Shown here piece by piece: positions 22,331-33,662 of a stretch of 64,000 bases of DNA. Position numbers and translations under genes: made by a program. The notes below the pieces were generated by a model. It had not been told where the DNA came from. It saw only the letters and a program-made list of their open reading frames with translations, and made no database searches. Where the stretch lies: the NCBI GenBank assembly GCA_035582835.1, contig JAYKAV010003166.1, positions 2,106,883 through 2,170,882 on the forward strand, written 5' to 3'. Source of the DNA: Phoebastria nigripes. Taxonomy: Eukaryota > Chordata > Aves > Procellariiformes > Diomedeidae. The stretch's first letter is position 1. The number at the start of each line of letters is the position of its first letter.

Positions 22331-24261
22331 ATTTGAAGCTCAGTGGCGCTCAGGCATCTTACTCTGTTAGGCCCTTTTAAAGACCTTAACCTAAGAATAT
22401 TTCATTGCTTTCCTTTAATACGTTGCTTACATAATCCATATGAAATGTGTAAAATGAATGGGGGCTTCTGCATTTCCAAATCATTGTATGGAGATTTAAG
22501 TTGCAGAACTCTGGTAGATCCAGATACTAGCAACAAAGGAGCTTTGCTGATTATAAAAGAAAGAAGTCTTCATTTCAGATTTCAAATGCTGTTTGGAGAG
22601 GTTTAATTTAAAAAGTATCAGGCCAAAGTTGCACTGATAACATAAGACACTCAAAGATACAGCGTTAGAAGACTGTTTCTCACCAAACAAGAATTTGAGC
22701 TACCCTAAGGAGAATAATATTTGTCTTCAGATGGTGCTCACTAAATCAGTCTTAAATCAGTCTGGAAAATTAAGGCACAGCCTGGACAAGGCAATGACAT
22801 GGTCACGCAGCAACCCCGGCACAGCAGGAGCTCTCTGAGGGGTCTCTGTCTGACTCCTCCTCCTCCCAGACCAGATAGGAATATTACATCCAACCTCACT
22901 ACACTCAAGGATGCCAGGAACCCACCTGTTTCTAAACATGCGCATGCTTTTAACTGATATAACAAAAGGGTTTTGAACTAACCGGCAAGAGTTCAGCCTA
23001 AGTTTTGAGTCAGTGCCTTATTTGCGCCTTCTGAAACGGCTCAGAGCCACCTGAGCATGCAGAGCCCACCCAGTATTTTTCCCAATATCTGCAAACCTAT
23101 TGATGTATCCATACAGCACCGTTTGCACTACAGGCAATGAGTTTTTGGACAAGGGAGTATCCTTTTCTATCTGCATGGCACTACTGCAATGCAGCCTTCA
23201 CTTGGTGATGTTGAACTTCTACTACAATATAGTTTTCTTCTTTTAAATAACAAATTTCCATGGATTATTCTGAACTCTTTCCAGCCTCTGCCNGTGGCTG
23301 TTATAAAAGCAGGGATTGCACAAGTAAGGAAAACAGCTCCGTGCACATCACCCAGACTGCAGCTCTTTCTGGTCCTCTGGCATACGACTCCCCTAAGGTG
23401 GCAGCCCACAGAGCTATTTATTTTTCAGAGCCTGCGTCAGCTGCCCGAAATGACGGAGCTGATCAGCAGCTTTGCTTTTTGTTTTGTTTTGGCGATGAGA
23501 AAACCAGGCCCGCCTGGCAGCTGAGCGGGTAATAAAGTAAGCCTTGTGCTGTGTGCCTGCAGCCTCTGGGCTACTGCACGGGGCCGTTGGGGAGCGAGCT
23601 CCTAAATCCAACAGAAAACAATACAATCCTGTATAGACCAGCAACAGGAAGCCCACGTTGGATCCCTTTTCTTTTTTAACTGGCAATGGCGATCTTAGGC
23701 TAGGCTACCTCCCTCCAAAGAAATGCAGGGTGTCCTCTGTTGATTACGTTCACAAATAGGGAAAGCTGTTCAAAGAATAATGACACGCTGCATTTATGGA
23801 CCGTGCTTCATCCAAGTATCTCAAGCTCTTCAGAAGCATAGCAGGAAACGTGCAGCACTGCTGCCCTGGAAACATGCTTACTGCAGCCAGGCAGGGAGGC
23901 AGCAGGGAGGGCCGCTGCGTCTTCCTTCTCCTCCTGGCTCTCTTCCACCTGGTCCCTGCATCAGGCAGGACACGGGAGGGAGCGCCGGGCTGAGGAAAGC
24001 TAGCTAGCACATTTTTCAAGGTGTCAAACCACATCTACGTTTGTGCTTAAGAATGGATTCCGGAAAGTATGCTAAGCTAACATTGTTAGTGTAAGGATTA
24101 AATCTCCAGTGCTCCTGGCGCTCAGCCCTCTGCTTGGACCAGGAGAATAGTCCAAGGTTTATACCCACTTCCTTCCAGCTTTGAGTTACAGTTCCTCAGA
24201 TGAAGGTTGCTGGTGTGTCCAACTTGTAGTGTGCTACAGTGCACGCTTAGTGCAGATTTAG

Positions 24262-24342
24262 TGTGAATCCCTGGCCCCGCTGAAGTCTTCCAAGAGTTTT
24301 GTTAAATACCTAGTCCCAGTCAAGTCAACGGGGATTTTGCTC
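24262..24342. repeat. Old self-complementary interspersed repeat relic (copy 1)
   Basis: The stretch reads GTGAATCCCTGGCCCCGCTGA, then a variable middle, then CCAGTCAAGTCAACGGGGAT. It resembles a degenerate repeat common in sauropsid DNA, with a CTGGCCCCATTGAAGTCAATGG-type left half and a complementary TTGACTTCAATGGGG-type right half. The family name is not known to me with certainty. Confidence 0.4.
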
Positions 24343-27300
24343 TACGTTGTCAAATAAATAATCCCAAATTTGAAACAACTGACTGATGAATACTTGGGTT
24401 TGAGCAGTAAAGCATTCGGGATGCATGATTTCAGCTCAAGGTGTTGCAGCCCGTAAGCTCTGCACAGGTAAGGTCTGCGTCCTGCGCTGAACTTGCACAG
24501 CCTCTGGCACCGTCTTCTTGATCGGTCCCCAGCCGCCACTTTCATAAATGTATTGGCTAATAAATACTGTGGCCACCTCCAAATAGCTTCTTTAAATTAG
24601 ATTGTGTGGGACAGACTAGATACTTCCCATGGCAGTTTANTGCTGGCTGTTATTCACATGTGCAAACCACAGCCTGAAACCACAAAATTATCAGGACTCC
24701 GACATTACTAGTTTTGTACCACACCCAGCACACTCAGAACAATGGCATCAGGCACCACCGCTGCCATCATTTTGCTTTCCAACCCTGCCACATTCATCCT
24801 CCTAAGGCTAAGATGGTTTCTGAGTCAGTTCTTCACGAGCTCCAAGACCTAGAAGCCAACAACCAGGCTGTGCAAGGTGCCCAGAAGAGCTGTGAATGAC
24901 AGAGGGGCCCAGGGGGGATGACACCTCCACCTCCAGTGCAACGCACGATGCAAGATTTTTCCACTGCAGGTATTTGACCTCTCCCAAGAGTAAACTGAAA
25001 GAGTCTGCAAGTCATGGGAGAGCACTAGAAATGGCCTCAGAGCACTAGTAAGCCTATTGCAGCAGCTCAGCTTCCACTGCTGTAATACCTGCTCAGGGAC
25101 GGTACTTAGTATTTCTTAGGATCAGACCAAACTTGGTACATTTCTTAAACATTAAACCAATAAAAAAGAGTTACAGTTTTAAAACAGAGGAGAAAAAACC
25201 CCAAATAAACAAGAACAGTGGCTTTGAGACTGTTCACCTTCTTGGTATCTGTAGTTTTTGCTTTTATCTGAGCATTTCTGTTGAGACTAGTTTCCTCCCT
25301 TTGCATCAGCTTCAAGTGAAGAGTAATCCTTTAGAGAATGAAAGGCCCATAATACTGGTTTTAGCTGTGGACCAGCTGCTTCTGTAACCCAACCTGGCTT
25401 GAAATGAAGTTTATTTACACAGCATGCTTGATACCTTTGAGAAAATCTACTACTTAAAATACTTCAAAGGATCACTTTGTACTGGAGGTGGAACAGACAA
25501 GAAGACTGTATTCTCTGCACATATTGCTAAATTCTTGTAAGGCATCTTAGGGTGGAGATATTTGTCTATGAAGTTAAAAACAACCCAACAAACCCAATCC
25601 CTTTCAAATTGCATTCAAGACAGTACAGAGCAATCTGTGGAGGGCTACTCAATCCTTTCTGCTGTTTTTTCCCAGTCTACAATGAAGCAGTAGCTTGAAA
25701 TGTAGGCTTGGTGTGTGTGTGCTATGTGGGTATATAAGTATAATAAAGAAATTTTTGAAACAAACCACTCAAGCCCTTGTGTGGAAAGGACTTTACTAGA
25801 TCATAAAGAGAGAGACTTCATCTTCATTAAGTAAAACATTAAAGGAAATGTTCTAACTTACAGCACTATACATTAATGCTCAGCAATGTAAGGGGTTTAA
25901 TTGCCTGTTGCTTTCCCACCATAAATTACTACCTGCAGCTAATGGAAAACCTTCCTCCAGACCTGTTCATGCACCTCACTCCCATTTCATCCATTCACGC
26001 TGGATGGAAACAGCAGGGCAGCCTGGAGTTGTCCAAAGTCCATAGAAATGGGCATGTTTTGAGAAAGCAATGAACATTTAAGAATATTGCACGTGTTTGC
26101 TATAAGCTTTTCGAGTAGCTCACGACATACGCAATACTCTGCAGGTTTTATGACTGCATATATCTGAATTTAATAACTAGCCAGTACAGGTTGAAGATGT
26201 CCTGTAGTGACCTAATACAACAGTGGGACAGGACATATCCATTAACCCTCCTTGTTTGCAGCTGAACAACATCCACATCCAAATACATGCACGAAAATTT
26301 TTCACTCCCAAACACAAGGGATTTCCTCCAACCTTCAAACCCCACCTGTGTCTCCCTTCTACACCCTCTTGCATTTTCCAATGTCACTTAAAAAAAAGAA
26401 GAAGAAGACGTGCACGTGCCCCCAGAACAGCTACAACCTGGTGCCTGCAGGGAGGCACTGGTGGGAGCATGCTTTTCTCCATGTCCCCTGGAAGTCCAGC
26501 CCTGACTCGTTAACAAAGTCCACCAGCCAGCTTCACTGCTCTGTAAAGTCAGGTGTGAAATCCTCTTGTGGGTCAGAAGAGCGGGTAAATCCTGAGGAAG
26601 ACTGCTAACTCCAACCCAGGCTGAAGAATCTCAGAGTGAAGAAAAAAGCACTGAAAAAAACGCCTAGGCGTCCTTCTGCTGCAAAACCTAACAAAATATT
26701 GATTCAGCTTCCAAAGAGGAGGCTAAAACCCGCAGGCTGTGCAAATCCTAAAACCCACAGGTCTGGCAGCTGCCACCACATGACCCTTCACTTTGGTTAC
26801 GCTTCAATAAGTCATTTTCCAACCTTCCCTTATGGAGATCTACGACGCTGAGGTAAAAACAAAGTAAAAACATCTATATCTTAAAATAACCCTCTGAAGT
26901 CACCAGGAGGATAAGCTGAATTTTCTCCAACGTTTAGGAGGTCTCTCGGTTACTTTGGGTATTCTAGTGTAGGAATATTTTCCTGTGCTCTGCATCTGCC
27001 TTCCTTCTTTTGCTACCAAGCCCCCTTTTTTATACTTCTACTTTTTGCCCAATTAACATCACTAAAACCAACTCTAGGCTGATGTGGACTGCAGGCTTCC
27101 ACAACTACGCTGCCCTCAGTGTGGAGACGATATTCGCTTGACAATTCTCCCTTGGGCAGTACTGGGTTGCCGTTCCTGGATGTCCCATGGGTGTGTATTT
27201 GCTACATGCCAGTACTCAGAGCCCTGGATTTCTAGATAACGTGCTTTTGATATGGACTCTGATACAATTTGGTTGGTAGTTACCTATACTTGATTATTCA

Positions 27301-29554
27301 TTAATATTAAGTAAGATCAGACAAGCTGCCGAGGCACCGCGGGCAAGGACACTGGGGCAGGCGCCTGCTGTTTCCCACCTGATGGGACCCACGGGAAATA
27401 ACACCTGCAAGGTGAAAAGAGGTTATTTACAGGAGAAAAATTTGGGTGGATGGCAACCAGGTTAGCATAAGCCAGCCTTAAAATCTTACACAACAAACAA
27501 GCAAACAAAGAAAAAAACAAAGGAAAAAACAGGCGCTTGAGAGAGCACCTGTCTCTGTTGTGCCACTGGCCTTAACTCTAGTTATAAACAATGTGGGACA
27601 TTCTGCAAAATTAAAATTACAAAACATAACTACGGATAATTGCTAGAGGCAATCTGCAAACTCTGACTCTGAATGGCATCTGCCTGAGTCCTGGCTCCAG
27701 GGACTTCAATGTATTTCCTAACTCTGGATGTCACTTGTCCAGCCTTTAGAAGTACAATGATGTGTTGGTGATGCTCCAGCCAGGTTTGCTGCAAGACTTT
27801 TATCTTCTGCCTAGGACTAAACACTTCAGAAAAGCTTTCCATCCAGCCTGTGACCACTTACAGTTTCTAAAGCTAACTCTGCCTACATTACTGTAATCTG
27901 ATTTTAACTCATTAGCCTCTACGGCTAATGGCAGCTTGTATCCTATGGCAGGCTTTTACATGTCAGCACACTGACTCCAGACAAAGCCTTTTTGTGCTTT
28001 TGCAGCTAACTCAGAGAATAGTGAAGCTCTGGAAATTCCAAGAAACGAGGCAATATGAAAAAAGGGCCTGAAAAATGTTTAATTAACATTTATGCAGAGT
28101 AAACTGGGGTTCTCAGGTAATTATCAGCAGATCATAGTAAATTCTATGGTGAAATCACACTCTACTGAAAATTATTTGCTGATGAAGACAAGCCTTAATT
28201 CAATGCTAAACCATGCCGCCATTCACACACACNATTTTAATAACAGCTGTTTCCTCCCCGAGAAAGGGCACTGCCTTCTTTGGGGGGAAAAAAATCAATA
28301 GAGTGATCTCTCCATTGCTGTGTAGCTAAAGCAACCCAACTCATTTGCTCTGCAAGCCTGGTAGGCTTCCAGAAGACAACGCAAGGGAAACCCACCCACG
28401 TGATAAGCTCTAACGAGGCTGTAAAACGTGAGCTGGAACCGGCAGTGAGCCAGCCCTGAGCCCAGCCTCCAGCAGTGCCGCTGCCGGGGTCCCTCCGGAG
28501 CGGGCTGCAGGAGGGCTGAGCACTGCAGGGCTGCTGGCACACAGGTACCCAGCCCCAGCCCCTCAGCAGCCCACCTGCACCCACAGCCCTCGGGGACGCA
28601 GGGACCATCTCGCCTTCCTGAAGGCTGTCCTCCATACGGATGCTGTATCTAGACTGTCAGCATAATTAAAAAACAGGTAGAAAAACGTTTGGTACCTTCC
28701 GAAGCTAAATTCAATAGCCCCTGCCAAAAGCAGCCAATACATGTACAGAGATCTTCTCTTTTCAGGTGACTGTTGAGACATTTATACTATCTACCCAGTA
28801 GCCATTACCATGCATTATTACTTCACAGGAGGAATAAAATATTTAAGCTGGCCCACAGATATTCCTAGACTGCTGGTGCCCTGGCATACTGGCAGAGGCA
28901 GGCTTCAGAGGCTGGCAACAACAACTTCACTTGGGATAAGGGGGCAGGTCGCTTGAAGGAGAAAGAAAAATTACCCGTCGGAGAGATGCAGAAAAGCAAG
29001 GCGACATTTGGACCCAAGTTTCACTACCCTGAATCTGGGAGATACTATTTAGATATAAACCCAAAACAACAAGCCAGAATCCCAACCACTTTCCCAAAGG
29101 ATTAATTAAGGCATCCTCCTCCCAGCCCCCATTCAGAAAATCTGGCTGGAAACTAAGTAACAGCAACTGTTTACCCCATTAAAGCTATGCAGTAAGAAGC
29201 AACAGCCTCCTAGAGCTTCCCACAAATTTGGGCAAGATAAACATCTTTGTTATAAGGCATGAGCCTCTCCAGTTTTATTGACAGAGACAGAAAGTGTCAG
29301 AGAATGGGAGCTGCTGAATCCAGCCTCCGATTAGCAATTAAACACTTCAAGAGGGGCAAGCCTCTGGGCAGCAATGCCCTCCCCGTTGATTCATAGAAAA
29401 CCTTCTCACATAAATTAGCCATCCCCGTGATTTTAATGCTTGGGTATGCCCTTGACAAAGGAGCCCTTACAGGGCTCTGCGCAGCCATCGGCTCCAGCCT
29501 CGCCTGCTTGGAAATCTGGCCGGGGTCCAGAGAGCTGTAGATAGATCTGTGCCC

Positions 29555-29635
29555 CTTTCGCCGCGCGCGTGCCTTCCCANGGGGACAAGCCCTCGGGGTC
29601 GCCCGCGCAGCCCCAACGGTTCGGGGAGCCTCCTG
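29555..29635. other. CpG-rich intronic patch
   Basis: A short cluster with many CpG dinucleotides (TCGCCGCGCGCGTGCC, GGGGTCGCCCGCGCAGCC) within otherwise AT-rich intron. One N interrupts it. It could mark an unannotated promoter or a GC-biased fragment. No first exon was recognised. Confidence 0.4.
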
Positions 29636-29879
29636 GATGCCACGCTGCATGGGGTTCTGTCCCTTTGGCTTGAACTNGCTTACACAAATAGCAAACGCCT
29701 CCTGTTTTTGCAAGCACGGGAGACACGCAGGGCCTGTGCGTGGATGCCTTGGTGCTCCCCAGCTTCACCATGCGCCGCAGGCTGGGGTCCAGCCTCACGC
29801 ACCCCCGGGGAGCAGTACCAACCTCAGCNGGCAATGCTGTGATTTACGCTGGCGGATAGAGGTGAGATCAGAATCGGGA

Positions 29880-30260
29880 ATTTTCTACATGAAAGGTATT
29901 ACATAAAACCAAAGGGCTATTCACGTCACCGACCCATCTCCCTAATTAAAAGCTGCAAGACTCCGAGCTCGGTCTGAGTGAGCGATCAATCCCCTCGACA
30001 CAATGTGCCCACAGAGACGTTTGCAGAACACGTCTGACGCTGCCAAGGGCTTTGTTTCCCCTGCACCTCCTTCCCTGAGCATAAAAAGCTGCAATTGAAG
30101 AGTCCTGGTCCTTGGAGGGAGCGCTGGTTTTTATCAGATGGTAACGATGAGTACATCATGAAATCATTTAATAGTTCTCATTAAATGCGTTGCTGGAGAG
30201 CAGGCCTGATTTATGAACGGTATGCCGTGGGTATAAATAAGCTGCACTTCGCTTGTAACA
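29880..30260. promoter_or_regulatory. Candidate conserved non-coding element B
   Basis: AT-rich unique sequence with CCTAATTAAAAG (near 29940), CATAAAAAGCTGCAATTGAAG (near 30080) and ATCATTTAATAGTTCTCATTAAATGCG (split around 30163-30190). It sits between two CpG-rich patches. Enhancer or promoter function is inference only. Confidence 0.2.
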
Positions 30261-30339
30261 CAGCTGGTCAAGAAAATTAATGTTTTGTTTTCCATAACCT
30301 TTGTACTCTCCCTTCCTCTGCTACTATGGCAAAGCTCAA

Positions 30340-30480
30340 GGCGTGTAACTCGATCGTTCTCGGGAAGACGACACACNTCCGAATGCCTCGCACGGGCTCA
30401 AGCCAACAGCGGAGAGGCAGGCTCCCCAAACGCAGCCCTGCACTCCAGCTTTCCCAAAGTCGCCGCCCTTACACGTGGAG
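30340..30480. other. Second CpG-enriched intronic patch
   Basis: CpG dinucleotides are more frequent than in the flanks (for example CTCGATCGTTCTCGGGAAGACGA around 30350). A small island or chance enrichment is possible. Confidence 0.3.
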
Positions 30481-32442
30481 ATACCTCCCTATTTCAAAAC
30501 AAAACCCCAAAGNGCTTGCAAGCAGACTTGCCTCTTCTACTTTTGTGCTGGAAGTGTTGCTGGAACAGCATTATCCTGGTAAGTTCAGGTCCAAGAAATA
30601 CTGATATATTTAGCACTGCTGCATAACTTTCCATCTTTAAAAGCCCAGTATTCCTTTTTCTTTTGTGCCCAGGGAATAGGACAAAAGCCACTCAAACCAG
30701 ATGAACATCCGTCTTCAGAAGAGAGGAAATACGAGGCCATTGCGACACAGGACAGTGGCCAGAGGCACTTTTTAATGCTTATATTAACCATGGCACCTAA
30801 TCCTAAGCAAACACTTCATCAGTTGCATAATGTTTTTTTCAAAAGACCTTTTAGTCCCAGCACAAGGTGTACACTGCGCATGTGATTGAGCACAGGGAAA
30901 ACTGCGCTTTCAGGGTAGACAGATGTTGAGGAGGCTTAGGAGAGAGTCGATTTAAACAAGGACAGCGAGAAGGGCTTTGCAATCATATGGTTCCCATCTG
31001 GAATTTACAGGCATGATAATTTTATAACCCTCTCCTTACGGTTTTGAAGCAATGCAATATTCTCCCTCACTTTCCAGCCTAAGCAAGCAACATCCTCACG
31101 TGCCTGGCAACTTTATGTGACTCTGAGACTGCACACCGTGTTGTAAAAAAGGTAGTGGGAAGCTGGCAGAGCCAGTGAGGCGCATACAGGCCCTTGTATT
31201 TCACGGGTATTAAAACATGAAGTCTCAAAATCAAAGGAAGACACAGTTCCAGGTTACTTCTGCTCACAGCAAGTCCCTTTGTACCTCATTCAGAGACCCT
31301 TCTGGTTGCTTTTATGGTATATAGGAGCCTCTCTTCATAAAAGCCACTTTCTAGTGACTTTATGTATTTCTTTTCTGGTTGAAATCAAGAAACCTCTTAC
31401 TCAACCAACCATTTTTCATGTGTACGTAACACATGAGGCTGCAAAATCACTGCAAGGAGAGATTCTCAGGCACGAGGAGACAAAGCACTGAGACAGCTGA
31501 GAACGAAACAATGTGGAAATCACCTCCAACCATAGCAGGAAATGTGGAAAAGATTAATCTCCTTTAAAACTAATATTTTTACATTTCCACAGACATAGCC
31601 CCAGCATGGTCACAGCTGTGTGCATATCCCAGGCACCAACTTTGTGCATGGACTCACAATCTGCCTAGAACCAAACCTTAGCGATCATCAAGCTTAGTTT
31701 AGCCACATATTTGGAATCTAAACCCAAAGAAATTAAGAGCATTTCTTTGGGAGGCAACACAGATTTTGGCAACTGCTGTTGAGTTTTAAATGTTTGAAAG
31801 TAATTGCTAATGCACAAAGAAATTGGAATTGAGGAGAATCTTCCCCAGGTTGGAGAGCAGTATTGGTCTCCACTCCAACAGCTATTGAAAAGTCAGTCAG
31901 TCTCAGTCTAACATGCCCTACATAGATGTCAGCACCATCCCCAAAACACAGATACACACAGACACATATATGCATTAGCATTCATGTTATTCATTTTGAA
32001 TGTCTCTCTGTAGATGAAGAAAATTCATATTCAATTATCTTCCTTTAACATGATACATAAAGCAGGAAGACAACTTATTTCAATAGGAAAAATTTATTGG
32101 ACTAATTTATAGGCTATATTTATTCATAAGACAAATTTTTGCTAGGTCTGGTGATGCATTAAGATGAATCTGACCTAATGACTCTGGCTCTTCTCTCCTA
32201 CTAGTTCCTGTCTTGATAATTAAGAGCGATTTAATTATTTCTTGGAATTTACTTATGCAAAAACATATCAATTTTGCAGAGGTCATTAACTCCAGGGTTT
32301 CCACCAAGCCACACTGACTCCAAGGTTGATCTTGAGTTGATGCAGCTCCAAATCTCATTTTTCCTGGTATGAACCAGTGTTTCATTTTATTGCTATTTGG
32401 GTTTATAAGAGAGGCTGGGAAGGAACGGAGGACATGGAGAAC

Positions 32443-32590
32443 TGACTCCTGCCTCTGACACTGGCCTGGTGTGTGACTTCAGGTACGTCACTTTGCCTTT
32501 CCGTGGTTTCCCCAGCTGAAACATGAGCATAACAATACTTAGGTCCTTTGTGTAAGCACTTTGAAACGTCATTATGAAAAAGCCAGATAT
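32443..32590 (+). repeat. MIR/CORE-SINE-like relic
   Basis: The stretch follows the MIR consensus order: CCTCTGACACTGGCCTGGTG, GTGTGACTTCAGGTACGTCA, CTTTGCCTTTCCGTGGTTTC, CCCAGCTGAAACATGAGCAT, then AACAATACTTAGG and TGTAAGCACTTTGAAA. These correspond to MIR's CTGTGTGACCTTGGGCAAGTCA, the CTTAACCTCTCTGTGCCTCAGTTTCC core, ATCTGTAAAATG and the later TGTAAAGCGCTT. Divergence is high, as expected for a SINE older than the bird-mammal split. This is the best of the five relics listed. Confidence 0.65.
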
Positions 32591-33102
32591 AGAAGAGTGA
32601 GGTGTTTCCAGTCCCTTCAAGATGAAGTGGGGATAAGATTCAGTGATGGATGAATCTGTGCCCAAGCCCTAAAGCAGGGGACAGAGGATGGATCAGTCAC
32701 AAACTGTTTGGGATGACGCCCTGGCCAGCTGGGAGTCATAAATGGGTTTTGGCATCGACTTCAAGAACATCAGAGCTTCACCTTCTACGTCACAGGGCGT
32801 CATGTGTAAACCAGAAATAATGGGATTTCTGTCTTTCCATTCCCTCTCCCCAATACAGATTTTGTGTTCTTCAAGCACAGACTGTGTCTTATCTAAACCA
32901 TTAAACTCAGTTTTGGTAGGAACCTGGAGGAATTACTGAAAGGCAATGAAATAATCCTACAAGCGACAAGACCAGCAATAAGAGGAAGAAGAGTGAGAGA
33001 GAAGGAGGGAGAAGTTGTTTGCGAGTCAGCACTNAGCCTTTTTGGGCTGGAGCGGTTGTTGGGCACAGCAATTTCAGTGAAAAATTTGTCCATAAAGTAT
33101 CG

Positions 33103-33190
33103 GTGAAATTCTGGTCTCTACCACCCATGAGCAGCTTCCTTTGACTTCAGTGGGAACCGGTCCCACGCAGCTGAGAGCAGGATTTGTCTC
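33103..33190. repeat. Old self-complementary interspersed repeat relic (copy 2)
   Basis: The stretch runs GTGAAATTCTGGTCTCTACC, then CTTTGACTTCAGTGGGAACC, and ends AGAGCAGGATTTG. This matches the same GTGAAATCCTGGCCCC ... TTGACTTCAATGGG ... CAGGATTT layout as copy 1, giving mutual support. Confidence 0.5.
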
Positions 33191-33573
33191 TCTGTGTAAT
33201 GTCTTGTACGTAAACAAAAGAGGAAGGAAGAGACCTCTTAGATAATCATCACAGAAATGATCTTGGCCTTTCTAACAAGAATATAACTGATAAAAAACCC
33301 TAGAGCTGATCTCTGCCTCATGATTGGATTTCTGCCAGCATAAATTTGGAAATTTGGGTTGTTTGCTTGTGTGCAAGGATGTCCCCTGCACAAAGTTTCC
33401 ACTAAATGTATACAAGAAGGTAATGGCCCTGCTTTCCTTCCAGCGCACCAAGTCTTGGGTCTGCAAAGCCATATCCCATGCAGCAACTTCATGGCTCTGT
33501 GCAGCAGTTGTGGCAGCTCCATGATAGACACTGGAATCAAAACACAAAGACTTGTGTTTGGCACCCATGTTTA

Positions 33574-33662
33574 ATGATATCTTTGTGACCTTGCACAAAC
33601 CAATTAGTCTATATTGCAATTTCAACATGTATAAAGCAGAGAAAAAATACCCAGCCTTCAAC
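33574..33662 (+). repeat. Degenerate MIR-like relic
   Basis: The order TTTGTGACCTTGCACAAACC, AATTAGTCTATATTGCAATT, TCAACATGTATAAAGCAGAG, AAAAAATACCCAGCC parallels the MIR core (TGTGACCTTGGGCAAGTCACTTAACC, then CTCAGTTTCCTCATCTGTAAAATGGGGATAATACC). It is heavily mutated. Confidence 0.45.

Larger units (their letters stand above)
21740..32430. other. Intronic stretch without recognised genes (21.7-32.4 kb)
   Basis: I see no protein-like exon. Contents include an enhancer-like AT-rich block (22111-22330), an old self-complementary repeat relic (24262-24342), a GAA/AAG-rich spot (26391-26410), a CpG-rich patch (29555-29635) followed by AT-rich conserved-looking sequence (29880-30260), and a second CpG-enriched patch (30340-30480). 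Confidence 0.5.
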
